Assembly: GCA_030018435.1 (NCBI GenBank)
Contig: JASEEY010000007.1
Location: 1-61,490 of the forward strand
Source of the DNA: Methanocellales archaeon
GTDB taxonomy: Archaea > Halobacteriota > UBA148 > JAUWXC01
Length of the DNA stretch: 61,490 nt
Reading direction: 5' to 3'
How positions within the stretch are numbered: the stretch's first letter is position 1; the number at the start of each line of letters is the position of its first letter. A program made the translations under genes and the position numbers. This document shows positions 53,084 through 61,192 of this stretch, piece by piece. The notes below the pieces were generated by a model, which did not search any database, was not told the DNA's origin, and saw nothing but the letters and a program-made list of their open reading frames with translations.

Positions 53084-54262
53084 CTATGTCAAGATTCTGG
53101 TGACGTCTTCAATCACGCTCACCAACGCATCCACCTCTTCCTGTATGTTGTAGAGCGCGAAAGATGCCCTAACAGAGCCGGAAATGCCTAAAAATTGATG
53201 AGCTGGCATGGCACAGTGATGTCCGCTCCTCGTGCAAATTCCATGCTCATCAAGTACCATCGATACGTCATGAGAATTCATCGATGCGACGTTGAATGAA
53301 ACCACCCCTGCCCTTTCTAGCGGACCATAAACCTCGATGTTCGGCAGCTCAGCTAAACGGGATGCTGCATCTCGCGCCAGCGATGTCACGTGATGCTCTA
53401 TGTCGGTTATGCCAACTTTTTCCACATATTCTACGGCAGCGCCAAGCCCTATTACCCCTGGGATATTGGGCGTACCGGGTTCGAAGCATGCCGGCGATCG
53501 ATCCAGTTCAAAGGAGTTCTTAGCGACGGATTTGATGCCTCCGCCTCCTAGATATACGGGCTCTAGTTGCTCTGGATGTTTAACATATAACACGCCAGTG
53601 CCAGGAGGGCCCAACAATCCTTTATGGCCTGAAAATACCAGAAAGTCGCAATCCAGTTTTTTCACGTGCACGGGCATGTGACCGATGGACTGCGCCCCGT
53701 CCACTAAGAGCGTTGCACCGTTCTCATGTGCGATCTTTGCAATTTCTCGAATACTCTGGATCGAGCCGAATACATTTGAGACGTGCGTAATCGCAATCAA
53801 TTTCGTGCGCTCTGTAATCGCTTCCTCTATCGTTCTTGGATTTAGAACACCCTGTCGATCGGACTCGATGACGCTTACTTCAACGCCTTTGGGGCGGAGC
53901 CTGAGCCATGGAAGCAGATTGGAATGATGCTCGAGAATGCTCGTGACGATATGATCACCTTTTGACCATTTCGTCCCTAGGGCGACCATGTTGATGGCTT
54001 CAGTTGCGTTTTTGGTAAAAATCGTCTGGCTCTCCTTTGCGCCTATGAAGTCCGCAACTCGTTTCCGAGCTTCGTCATATCTCTCAGTCGTTTCCCTTGC
54101 GAGTCCATATGCTCCGCGCCCATAGTTGGCGGTGTATTTGAAGAAATACTCGTTCATCGCCTCCACGACCGGCCTTGGAGTCTGCGATGTGGCGGCACTG
54201 TCGAGATAGATGACGTTCTCCAGAACCGGGAAATCTTTCCTGAGTAACATGACATCGTACAT
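53084..54262 (-). CDS. SufS-type cysteine desulfurase
   Basis: 392-residue PLP enzyme (class V aminotransferase fold). ITHVSNVFGS, LLVDGAQSIGHMPV and FSGHKGLLGPPGTGVLY (PLP Lys) are visible; RSGHHCAMP provides the persulfide Cys. It belongs to the SufS/CsdA group that supplies sulfur for Fe-S clusters and thiolation. The true start may be ATG 54250 (MLLRKDFPVL). It is downstream of larE across a repeat array and could feed LarE, ThiI or Fe-S assembly. Confidence 0.93.
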   Translation of the reverse strand: MYDVMLLRKDFPVLENVIYLDSAATSQTPRPVVEAMNEYFFKYTANYGRGAYGLARETTERYDEARKRVADFIGAKESQTIFTKNATEAINMVALGTKWSKGDHIVTSILEHHSNLLPWLRLRPKGVEVSVIESDRQGVLNPRTIEEAITERTKLIAITHVSNVFGSIQSIREIAKIAHENGATLLVDGAQSIGHMPVHVKKLDCDFLVFSGHKGLLGPPGTGVLYVKHPEQLEPVYLGGGGIKSVAKNSFELDRSPACFEPGTPNIPGVIGLGAAVEYVEKVGITDIEHHVTSLARDAASRLAELPNIEVYGPLERAGVVSFNVASMNSHDVSMVLDEHGICTRSGHHCAMPAHQFLGISGSVRASFALYNIQEEVDALVSVIEDVTRILT

Positions 54263-54313
54263 GAGATTGAGAGATGTGTTCTTAGATAAGAAATATGTTA
54301 CGAGTTGATTTTT

Positions 54314-54405
54314 GTACGCGAAGCTTAAACGTAGTGTACGCGAAGCTTAAACGTAGTGTACGCGAAGCTTAAGCCGAAAGGCGTACGCGAAGCTTAAACG
54401 TAGTG
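54314..54405. repeat. Dispersed palindromic repeat array, four units (locus 5)
   Basis: GTACGCGAAGCTTAA begins at 54314, 54336, 54358 and 54383 (spacings 22, 22 and 25 bp). Units 1, 2 and 4 continue into ACGTAGTGTA; unit 3 diverges to GCCGAAAGGC. Each is an imperfect palindrome about TTAA. The last unit supplies the final codons and TAA stop of larE (Val-His-Tyr-Val-stop). No spacers are variable and no cas genes occur, so it is not a CRISPR array. Confidence 0.85.
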
Positions 54406-55170
54406 TACCCGCAGTTTGTGCGAGATGCATTCAAAGCCAATTTCTCTGAACTTTTTTATTATTTCCTCTGTGTTTGCTAGTATGACTTGCATACCATCCT
54501 TAGGCAACTCTATACATGCTGTGTTGCCATGGTGCCTGACTCTTAGATCGGTGATGCCCTTGCTTTGGAGGAATTGTTCCGCCTCCCTTATCTGGTGTAG
54601 TTTCCCCTTCGTGATTCTCTGCCCGTAGGGTATGCGCGTGGCCAGGCAGGACATGGATGGCTTGTTCGCATTGGGTAGATTTAAGCGAGCTGCCATCTCC
54701 CTGACCTCCGATTTAGATACGCCGAAATCGAGCAGGGGTGTGAAAACGTCAAATTCCTTCAGCGCTCTATGACCGGGACGATCCTCACCAAGATCGGATG
54801 CATTGGTCCCATCCATGATGATGCCCGCATCTGCAATCTTTCTCAGTCCTGATAGCATGCGCTTCTTGCAGTGATAACACCTATCAAGGGGGTTTTCCAC
54901 GAATTTGGGGTCGTTAAGCACATCCAATCCAATAATCCTGTGCGGGATTCCTATCCTAGTGGCGATATTCTTCGCATCTTCCAGCTCCCTAGGAGGCAGC
55001 AACCCCGAGTCAATCGTGATAGCGGATGCTTTCTCAGCTAAGGCGTCATAAGCTAAGGAAGCTACGACAGAACTGTCAACCCCTCCCGAGAATGCGATTA
55101 AGACAGCACCCTTCTGCGCAATCGCTTCCCTGATCTCATCCATTTTTTCCGTGATATAATCCGTCTTCAT
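54394..55170 (-). CDS. larE: LarE-type ATP-dependent sulfur transferase
   Basis: 258 residues. The PP-loop is FSGGVDSSVVASLA (27-40). It belongs to the family that adds sulfur to nicotinate-derived precursors for the nickel-pincer cofactor. Three cysteines are present: C98 and C101 in DRCYHCKK and C175 in SCLATR. The one-cysteine form sacrifices its own sulfur; three-cysteine members are thought to hold a 4Fe-4S cluster and act catalytically. larB, larC and larA are not in the window, so another role is possible. Its last codons lie in the repeat array. Confidence 0.88.
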   Translation of the reverse strand: MKTDYITEKMDEIREAIAQKGAVLIAFSGGVDSSVVASLAYDALAEKASAITIDSGLLPPRELEDAKNIATRIGIPHRIIGLDVLNDPKFVENPLDRCYHCKKRMLSGLRKIADAGIIMDGTNASDLGEDRPGHRALKEFDVFTPLLDFGVSKSEVREMAARLNLPNANKPSMSCLATRIPYGQRITKGKLHQIREAEQFLQSKGITDLRVRHHGNTACIELPKDGMQVILANTEEIIKKFREIGFECISHKLRVHYV

Positions 55171-55213
55171 GCCAGCAAAATTATCTATAAGGGTTTAGGT
55201 ATTAATTACTTGC

Positions 55214-56548
55214 ATGAGCTGGAGACCGACTTTTGGAACGAATGGGGTTAGGGGGATCGCAAATGAAGAGCTCACACCTGAGATTGCGCTAAAACTGTGC
55301 TTAAGTTTGGGAACGCTATGTAGTGGAGATATCGCTATAGGAAGAGATACGCGAGTTTCGGGTGAGATGCTCAAGAGCGCTGCCATTTCTGGCCTATTGA
55401 CGACTGGAAACAAGGTCATCGACCTTGGCATTACGCCAAGTCCGGCGATTCAGTATTATGTAAAGAACAACGCTGATGCTGGAGTTATCGTAACGGCATC
55501 GCACAACCCCAAGGAATACAACGGTCTGAAGTTCGTAGATGGCGTGGGTATGGAGTTCAGTAGGGATGGGGAGAAAGAGGTTGAAAAGGTATACGATAAG
55601 GGTGAGTTCAAGAGGGTTAAGTGGGATAGGACCGGCGAATTGATTATAGCCGATGCAATTCCAGACTACAAAAAAGGCATCATGAAACTGATTGATGTCG
55701 AAAAAGTACGAGATAAACGATTCAGGGTAGTTGTAGACCCTGGAAATGGTGCAGCGTGCGGAGTGATGTCTTCTCTGCTGCGTGAACTTGGGTGCGAGGT
55801 AATTGAAATAAACGCAGAGCCGGATGGGGCGTTCCCTGGAAGGCCTCCTGAACCTACCGCTGATGTGTTGGGAGAGCTAATGGCGATGGTTAAAAAGAGC
55901 GGGGCAGACTTTGGTGTTGCCCATGATGGAGATGCTGACAGGGCGGTCTTTGTTGATGAGCGTGGCAAGTTCGTCAGCGAGGACGTATTGCTTGCAATGT
56001 TCACGAAAAGCGCGCTGGAAAAGAAAAAGGGCGTCATCGTAACGCCCGTGAGCTCATCGTCATGCGTCGCTGACGTAGTGGAGCGTTGCAGTGGAGAGAT
56101 CGCTTGGACGCCTGTAGGGAGCATACACGTCGCGAGAAAGATGCTCGAGCTGGGTGCGGTTTTCGGCGGCGAGGGGAACGGCGGTCTGATCTTTCCAGAG
56201 CACCAGTACTGCAGAGATGGTGGCGTAGCAGCGGCAAAGATGCTCGAAATATTATGCGCTGGAAAAACCCTGTCACAGCTCGCGGATGAGATTCCCAAGT
56301 ATTACCACATAAAGGAGAAATTGAGGGGTGAGGATAAAGATGGTGTTATGCAGAAGGTCAAGGGTATCGCCAGGGGCAAGGTGGATACGACCGATGGCGT
56401 GAAGCTCTGGTATGATGATGGCTGGGTACTGGTTCGCGCCTCAGGAACCGAGCCCATCATCAGGATATTCGCGGAGTCAAAATCACAGAAGAGGGCAAAG
56501 GAATTGCTGCAAGAAGGAATTGAGTTGGTCAAACGGGCGAGTGGATGA
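55214..56548 (+). CDS. Phosphoglucosamine/phosphomannomutase family
   Basis: 444-residue alpha-D-phosphohexomutase. The phosphoserine loop is TASHNPKEYNGLK (S96). FGVAHDGDADRAV is the metal loop, GGEGNGG the sugar loop, and RASGTEPIIRIFAE the phosphate loop. It could interconvert glucosamine, mannose or glucose phosphates; sequence alone does not decide. ATGA overlap with the epimerase gene indicates one transcript for nucleotide-sugar synthesis. Confidence 0.93.
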   Translation: MSWRPTFGTNGVRGIANEELTPEIALKLCLSLGTLCSGDIAIGRDTRVSGEMLKSAAISGLLTTGNKVIDLGITPSPAIQYYVKNNADAGVIVTASHNPKEYNGLKFVDGVGMEFSRDGEKEVEKVYDKGEFKRVKWDRTGELIIADAIPDYKKGIMKLIDVEKVRDKRFRVVVDPGNGAACGVMSSLLRELGCEVIEINAEPDGAFPGRPPEPTADVLGELMAMVKKSGADFGVAHDGDADRAVFVDERGKFVSEDVLLAMFTKSALEKKKGVIVTPVSSSSCVADVVERCSGEIAWTPVGSIHVARKMLELGAVFGGEGNGGLIFPEHQYCRDGGVAAAKMLEILCAGKTLSQLADEIPKYYHIKEKLRGEDKDGVMQKVKGIARGKVDTTDGVKLWYDDGWVLVRASGTEPIIRIFAESKSQKRAKELLQEGIELVKRASG

Positions 56549-57444
56549 ATTTGCAGAAGAAGACGATGATCACGGGGTGCAGCGGTTTTATCGGCACCCA
56601 TCTGGTCAGGCGATTGTTAGATGAGGGTTTTCAGGTAAGGGGATATGACCTAAACAAATCGTCGATCGCTTGCCCCAACTTTGAGTTCGTCCAGGGCAAC
56701 ATACTTGATATGGAAAAACTGCGCGAAAGCATGGATGGATGCGAAAGCGTGTTTCATCTCGCAGCCCAGACCTCTGTTCCAAAAGCGACAAAAAACCCAT
56801 TTCACGACTTCAAGGCAAATGCAGAGGGTACCTTCAACGTGCTTCTCGCTGCAAAGGAGTTGGGTGCCAGGGTCATCTATACGTCCACCTCCACGGTTTA
56901 TGGGCTTGCAGATATACCAACCAATGAGTCTCAAACGCTGAAGCCGATCTCATTCTATGGGGCATCCAAGGCAGCGGGCGACCTGTACTGCTTTGCATTT
57001 TACCATACCTTTGGTGTGGATACCGTCATACTCAGATTGTACAACGTGTACGGTCCTGGCAACAGGAAGGGCGTGATGTACGATTTGTTCAAGAAGCTGG
57101 AGCGCGACCCCTCGCACTTAGAGGTCATCGGAACGGGATTGCAGAGGAAGGATTACATCTACATCGAGGATACAGTCGATGTCCTTCTGGTTGCGCATGA
57201 AAAAGGAGCGTCTGGCGAGGCGTACAACGTTGGCAGCGGCATCTCCACGACCGTGAACGAAATCGTGAAAATCATACTTGATATTTTGCAACTGAGCCCA
57301 GAGATCATGTATACAGGCCAATCCTGGAAAGGAGATGTTGTGTCTGCGCAGGCTGATATATCCAAGTTTAAAAATCTTGGGTGGAGCCCAAAAGTCAGCA
57401 TAGAGGATGGAATAAGAAGGACATATGAGTGGATTAAAGATTAG
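56545..57444 (+). CDS. NAD-dependent nucleotide-sugar epimerase/dehydratase
   Basis: 299-residue extended short-chain dehydrogenase. The NAD motif is TGCSGFIGTHLVRRLLDEG (~9-27), and the catalytic pair is YGASKAAGD (Tyr-x3-Lys) with TSTSTVYG upstream. It is like UDP-glucose 4-epimerase or related enzymes for surface polysaccharide or S-layer glycan precursors. It ends 4 bp inside the toxin gene's stop, at the border of the TA island. Confidence 0.92.
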   Translation: MNLQKKTMITGCSGFIGTHLVRRLLDEGFQVRGYDLNKSSIACPNFEFVQGNILDMEKLRESMDGCESVFHLAAQTSVPKATKNPFHDFKANAEGTFNVLLAAKELGARVIYTSTSTVYGLADIPTNESQTLKPISFYGASKAAGDLYCFAFYHTFGVDTVILRLYNVYGPGNRKGVMYDLFKKLERDPSHLEVIGTGLQRKDYIYIEDTVDVLLVAHEKGASGEAYNVGSGISTTVNEIVKIILDILQLSPEIMYTGQSWKGDVVSAQADISKFKNLGWSPKVSIEDGIRRTYEWIKD

Positions 57445-57944
57445 CGGTCTCTACTCATTTGCTCTGCTTCCTCTAGAACCCTGTCGTAAACCGTGATGTC
57501 AATTCTAAAGCCAGAGTCAATCAATTTTTTAAGCAGAACTTTAAATTCACTGAGATCGATTACCCCTTTCTTTAAAGCCTCCAAAAGAACCCCTAACGTT
57601 CCAGTAAAATTAAGTCCGAGGAATTCGGCGGCAATTCTCGCTCTCTTGTCATCCACGATTGTCAAATCAGCTTTTCTCTCAAGGGCTAAAAGCAGTGCAT
57701 GTTCTTCGCCTTTATGGATGTTCAAATCGCTTAAATTTTTGTCGTGTATGTGAATCTCTTCGATTTTTATAAACCCTCTCTTGAGAAAATCGGTGATCTC
57801 TTCAGGAAAATCTGCTTTCTTTGCTACGATCTCTTTAAAAGCAGTCTCTGGTATGTGAATTTCTCCATAAAATGATTTAAGCAGGTCAAGCCTTTTTATC
57901 TTCAAGAGAAAAATTAATGGGGAGGCATTGGATACTACTAGCAC
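57441..57944 (-). CDS. DUF3368 PIN-like toxin
   Basis: 167-residue PIN-fold protein of the DUF3368 type. VVSNASPLIFLLKIKRLDLL opens the domain, HKGEEHALLLALE supplies the central acidic residue, and LTIVDDKRARIAA the third. The last ~40 residues are extra helices. It is probably an RNase toxin. It overlaps the antitoxin stop by 7 nt. Confidence 0.85.
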   Translation of the reverse strand: MLVVSNASPLIFLLKIKRLDLLKSFYGEIHIPETAFKEIVAKKADFPEEITDFLKRGFIKIEEIHIHDKNLSDLNIHKGEEHALLLALERKADLTIVDDKRARIAAEFLGLNFTGTLGVLLEALKKGVIDLSEFKVLLKKLIDSGFRIDITVYDRVLEEAEQMSRDR

Positions 57945-58252
57945 TTTTTAATCCTCTTCAGATCCTTTTCAAGTTCCTGCAGGTCGTAGTTTATGGTTAT
58001 CCCCTTTGAGGATAGAATTTCAATCATTTCCCACAGATTACGCCCCGCTATCTCTGCTGCTTTCCACAGGGAAACTTTACCCTCTTTGTATAGGTCCAAC
58101 GCGTGATCAACCTTGTATTCCTGCAAGGCTTTGTGAATGAGTTTTCTGATAAAGGTTGCCTTGTCTAGGTGCTCTTTTTTTGTGAACTCTTCTATTTCTT
58201 TCACGTCCTCAGGGAAGAGGCGCGTGGATACGGTTATGGCTTTAGTCGTCAT
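57938..58252 (-). CDS. UPF0175-type antitoxin
   Basis: About 104 residues. An N-terminal ribbon-helix-helix-like part (ITVSTRLFPEDVKEIEEFTK) and the UPF0175 HTH (LYKEGKVSLWKAAEIAGRNLWEMIEILSSKG) are visible. It is the partner of the DUF3368 toxin, with typical antitoxin-first order. ATG 58252 chosen; GTG 58261 is also in frame. Confidence 0.82.
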   Translation of the reverse strand: MTTKAITVSTRLFPEDVKEIEEFTKKEHLDKATFIRKLIHKALQEYKVDHALDLYKEGKVSLWKAAEIAGRNLWEMIEILSSKGITINYDLQELEKDLKRIKKC

Positions 58253-58343
58253 TTTTATCACGTCTGCATTTTAATTAAATGTAAACATCTTATTTAAGAC
58301 TTTTGATAAGAGAAATTTAGAAAAAAATTCTGCAAAACGTATT

Positions 58344-58457
58344 TTATTCCCAAGATTCCCTCTCCTTATTGAGGTATTCCTCGGCGACGATGTCTTTTCA
58401 GACCTCCTTGTGTAGCCCTTTCATCATATCAACCAGGCGAGTTAGTGCCTTTTTCAT
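58344..58457 (-). pseudogene. Decayed antitoxin fragment with in-frame stop
   Basis: Minus strand: MKKALTRLVDMMKGLHKEV, stop (TGA at 58400-58398), then KDIVAEEYLNKERESWE and TAA. Changing TGA to TGG restores the V-W-K expected in archaeal VapB-like antitoxin tails of the GxHxEVWKD type, as far as I recall the family. No matching toxin lies next to it. A relic of a further TA pair is the likeliest reading. Confidence 0.45.
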
Positions 58458-58528
58458 CACAATCTTCTCATCTTGATGTCAACGATCATAGAAAAATTTA
58501 ACCGTGAAAATACGTGTTGGTGAGTGAT

Positions 58529-58861
58529 ATGGAATATAAATGCAAATGCGGCGGAGAATTGAAAAAATCGCATACTGAAGTTGAGTTTTACGGTATTGAC
58601 TTTGGGGTCAGAGAGTGCGAAATTTGTGATACATGCAAGACAGAATACCTTAGTGAGGATGTGATAGAGGAAATAGAAAAAGAGATCAAAAAGAGGGGGG
58701 TCTTTGCCTTAGAACGTTCTGTCCATGTCACAAAATCGGGAAACTCGCTCGTCCTAAGACTTCCTCCAGAGATCGTAAAATTCTTGGAAATTCATCATAA
58801 AAGCACGGTTAGATTATTTCCAACAGACAAACACAGATTAGAGGTGGAAGTATTAGAATAG
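58529..58861 (+). CDS. YgiT-type zinc finger/AbrB-fold DNA-binding protein
   Basis: 110 residues. The N-terminal zinc finger has CKCGG and CEICDTCKTEYLSEDV, like MqsA/YgiT antitoxins. The C-terminal half (VTKSGNSLVLRLPPEIVKFL) is a SpoVT/AbrB swapped-hairpin domain. ATG 58529 has GGTGAGTGAT upstream. No toxin gene adjoins it on the plus strand, so it is an orphan antitoxin or regulator. It is the only plus-strand gene of the island. Confidence 0.75.
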   Translation: MEYKCKCGGELKKSHTEVEFYGIDFGVRECEICDTCKTEYLSEDVIEEIEKEIKKRGVFALERSVHVTKSGNSLVLRLPPEIVKFLEIHHKSTVRLFPTDKHRLEVEVLE

Positions 58862-58869
58862 TTTCAATA

Positions 58870-59370
58870 CTACCGTTCAAGTTCATGTAGGATGCCGAGT
58901 AAGACTAAAAAATTAGGATCGCCAGACTTGAACAGCTTTTTTAACATGTGCTCTGCCTCATCACTGGCTACAAGATGTTTCTTAAACCCCCATAATGGGA
59001 GATAACAAACAGAAACACACCTAAGCCCGACCTTTGATGCTGTGCTAATTGCGAGTTTATCATCCAATAAAACCTCTGGTAAATCCAACTGAAGTGCCAG
59101 TGCAATAGCTGCACACTCGCCCATCCCCAACCGTTCCCTTCTAAGAAATGATCTAAAGTACTTCATTCCGATGTCATTCAGCTCTTTCCTCTCGATAAAC
59201 CCCTCTTGTTCCAAAAGATGTATTCGCTGAACGTGTCTTTTCGGCTTTTTATGTTCGTCAAAAACCTCGGTCGGAACATAAATTTTCGAGTATCTCTTCT
59301 TTGCGAGCGATATCAGACGTTCGTCTTTAGGCAAATCGATGATCACAGATGCGTCGGCGGAAGCTTTCAT
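58870..59370 (-). CDS. PIN-domain (DUF3368-like) toxin
   Basis: 166 residues. ADASVIIDLPKDERLISL carries the first acidic residue, MGECAAIALALQLD the second, and VLLDDKLAISTASKVGL the third. Downstream of its antitoxin by 2 bp. A second module of the same general family as 57441-58252 but strongly diverged. Confidence 0.82.
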   Translation of the reverse strand: MKASADASVIIDLPKDERLISLAKKRYSKIYVPTEVFDEHKKPKRHVQRIHLLEQEGFIERKELNDIGMKYFRSFLRRERLGMGECAAIALALQLDLPEVLLDDKLAISTASKVGLRCVSVCYLPLWGFKKHLVASDEAEHMLKKLFKSGDPNFLVLLGILHELER

Positions 59371-59372
59371 TC

Positions 59373-59690
59373 CTAAACCTCGACGTCAAACTCCTCAAGA
59401 AGTAACTTTTTTATGTTTCCGACATCTATTTTTCTGGATACTTCTTTGCTTTCGAGAAAATCGATGAAATCCAGTAGCGGTAACTTTGCGAGCTCTGCTG
59501 CTTTCTGGATAGATACGTCTCCTTTTTTATACAACTCCAATGCCAGTTCTTTTCTTTTCTCCTCGATTCCCATCTCGAAGATTTCTCTGATAATCATTGA
59601 TTTGCCCTTTCTCTCCAATTTCCCCAACTCATCAAGCTCTACCACAAAGTTTTTTGGGACCCTAAAGCCGACATACTCGGTTTTCGCCAT
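59373..59690 (-). CDS. UPF0175-type antitoxin
   Basis: 105 residues. RHH-like start (YVGFRVPKNFVVELDELGKLE) and UPF0175 HTH (LYKKGDVSIQKAAELAKLPLLDFIDFLESK). Pairs with the PIN toxin directly downstream. The shared LYK-GxVSxxKAAE pattern relates it to the antitoxin at 57938. Confidence 0.82.
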   Translation of the reverse strand: MAKTEYVGFRVPKNFVVELDELGKLERKGKSMIIREIFEMGIEEKRKELALELYKKGDVSIQKAAELAKLPLLDFIDFLESKEVSRKIDVGNIKKLLLEEFDVEV

Positions 59691-59754
59691 TTAAATCACA
59701 TGAAAACATTGTTGTCATATAATTTAAAACTATCGCCAAAAGTGTGATCCTCTT

Positions 59755-60024
59755 CTAAAACAACTTTGAAAAATCGTCGTAAACGTTTTTTCTATGTCCA
59801 ATAAACAGAACAACTACCCGTTGATTTTCCTTATCTACTTCATAAATTGCCCTATAATCGCCTATTCTTAGTATCCAAAAGTTAGAGTGTTTTAAACGTT
59901 TACCTCTTTCTCCTGGGAACTCTTCGAGTTTCTTAATTTTGTTTTTTATCCTCTCTCTTGTTTGCTTGTCCAGTTTTTCTAAAAATTCTTTTGCCTTCGG
60001 GTGAAGAAAAACCTTGAATTTCAT
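59755..60024 (-). CDS. relE: RelE/ParE-family toxin
   Basis: 89 residues: FKVFLHPKAKEFLEKLDKQ at the start, FPGERGKRLKHSNFWILRIGDYRAIYEVD and VVLFIGHRKNVYDDF at the end, the RelE fold. It is a ribosome-dependent mRNA interferase candidate. Start ATG overlaps the antitoxin stop (TGATG). Confidence 0.9.
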   Translation of the reverse strand: MKFKVFLHPKAKEFLEKLDKQTRERIKNKIKKLEEFPGERGKRLKHSNFWILRIGDYRAIYEVDKENQRVVVLFIGHRKNVYDDFSKLF

Positions 60025-60242
60025 CAAAGTTCCTCTAATGGAACTAGAATCTCCGGTTTTTCTCTTGCTTCTTCACTTCTTTCTACAAGCATCTTGTAAA
60101 ACTGGCGAGTCTTTTCTCTCTCCTCGTAGAAGGCTATTATGGTTTTAATGGCGTCACTTCTGCTTTTAAACCTGCCTTCGGCAACCCATCGATCTATTTC
60201 CTTAACGGTTTCATCTGGAACCCTTAATTGAACCTGGACCAT
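60024..60242 (-). CDS. Ribbon-helix-helix antitoxin
   Basis: 72 residues. VQVQLRVPDETVKEIDRWV and the turn KSRSDAIKTIIAFY form an RHH domain; the acidic tail would bind the toxin. ATG 60242 chosen among several in-frame starts up to GTG 60251. A perfect inverted repeat lies just upstream. Confidence 0.87.
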   Translation of the reverse strand: MVQVQLRVPDETVKEIDRWVAEGRFKSRSDAIKTIIAFYEEREKTRQFYKMLVERSEEAREKPEILVPLEEL

Positions 60243-60251
60243 TATCATCAC

Positions 60252-60273
60252 TTGTAAACATTATTGTTTACAA
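60252..60273. promoter_or_regulatory. Inverted repeat operator of the RHH/RelE module
   Basis: TTGTAAACA (60252-60260) and TGTTTACAA (60265-60273) form a perfect 9-bp inverted repeat with spacer TTAT, directly before the antitoxin start. It is a fitting site for autoregulation by the RHH dimer. Confidence 0.65.
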
Positions 60274-60374
60274 ATTACTTAAATGCTTTGCTTAGAGAAG
60301 GTGGATTTAGCTAAAACCAAGACACCTGCCCAAGTCTCATTTACTCTGTGATGATCCTAGACCCATCTGTGAGA

Positions 60375-60785
60375 TCAAAGAACATCGATAAGATCCCTGG
60401 TCTTCCAGACTTTTACCTCGTTTTGCCCCTTAAAGTGGTCGTCTTCGCTCCAGATTCCATCGTTCTCAAATGACATGGCTAATGCTAGGAAGGGTGTGTC
60501 ATTTTCGTCAATCTCAGCCATGATCTTCCACGCTTTGGGAATATATTCTGCAAAATCCTCTTTGGATACGATGGTGATGCGATCCATGATGGTGTACAGT
60601 AGAATGTAGAGCTCATCCTCACTAAGACCACTTCTATTGATGATCTCATCTTTGTGCCTCTTCAGCTCGCAGAATACGTAATCTGGTAAATACAATTCGA
60701 GTTCGGGGTTGAGCAAGAGTCTCCTTGTGGCTGAATTTCTGATGAGAGCGGCTATGATGATGTTGGTGTCGACGACCAACTTCAT
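60375..60785 (-). CDS. vapC: PIN-domain toxin VapC
   Basis: 136 residues. VVDTNIIIAALIRNS (first Asp), FCELKRHKDEI, ENDTPFLALAMSF (third acidic group) and GIWSEDDHF (fourth) are the PIN catalytic residues. It overlaps the antitoxin by 4 nt. Probable tRNA or mRNA endonuclease. Confidence 0.88.
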   Translation of the reverse strand: MKLVVDTNIIIAALIRNSATRRLLLNPELELYLPDYVFCELKRHKDEIINRSGLSEDELYILLYTIMDRITIVSKEDFAEYIPKAWKIMAEIDENDTPFLALAMSFENDGIWSEDDHFKGQNEVKVWKTRDLIDVL

Positions 60786-61012
60786 CTGATTAGCTCCCTG
60801 TAGTGCTTGAATATGGCTTTTTTGAGCTTATGATCTAACTCCTTCACATCCTCTTCGGTCAACTTGCTCTTCGCAACTATTTTGTCCATCAGCTCAAGTC
60901 TTCTCGCATAGTCCCACATCGCCCGCCTTGCTATTTCGCTCCACTTGACCTCGCTGTGCTGCTTCACGATGCGATGTAGCTCCTCTGGAATTGCAAGCGT
61001 TATATTAGCCAT
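60782..61012 (-). CDS. vapB: VapB-like antitoxin
   Basis: 76 residues: NITLAIPEELHRIVKQHSEVKW, the common archaeal VapB opening, then EIARRAMWDYARRLELMDK. ATG 61012 with GAGG 8 nt upstream is preferred to 61021. First gene of the VapBC operon. Confidence 0.85.
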   Translation of the reverse strand: MANITLAIPEELHRIVKQHSEVKWSEIARRAMWDYARRLELMDKIVAKSKLTEEDVKELDHKLKKAIFKHYRELIR

Positions 61013-61040
61013 CAGGATCACCTCTCCATAATATGTGAAT

Positions 61041-61056
61041 ACACATATTTATGTGT
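61041..61056. promoter_or_regulatory. Inverted repeat at the vapBC promoter
   Basis: ACACAT (61041-61046) and ATGTGT (61051-61056) surround ATTT; on the minus strand the centre reads as a TATA-like AAAT. It is ~30 bp before the vapB start and suits VapBC autoregulation. Confidence 0.5.
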
Positions 61057-61192
61057 TTTGATAGATTGGGGGGGGTCACGCTTGCTTATGGCAGAGTCTT
61101 TCGTGGAAGAATAAATACGAAAGATAAATCAAAAATAAAGATAGGAAAGAAGGGTGCTTAGTCCCTTCTTAATTTGTGTGTTTTCAGCTCAC

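Noticed and set aside
54314-54405. Possible CRISPR array
   Set aside because: Units are contiguous with 22-25-bp period and no unique spacers, and no cas genes are near.
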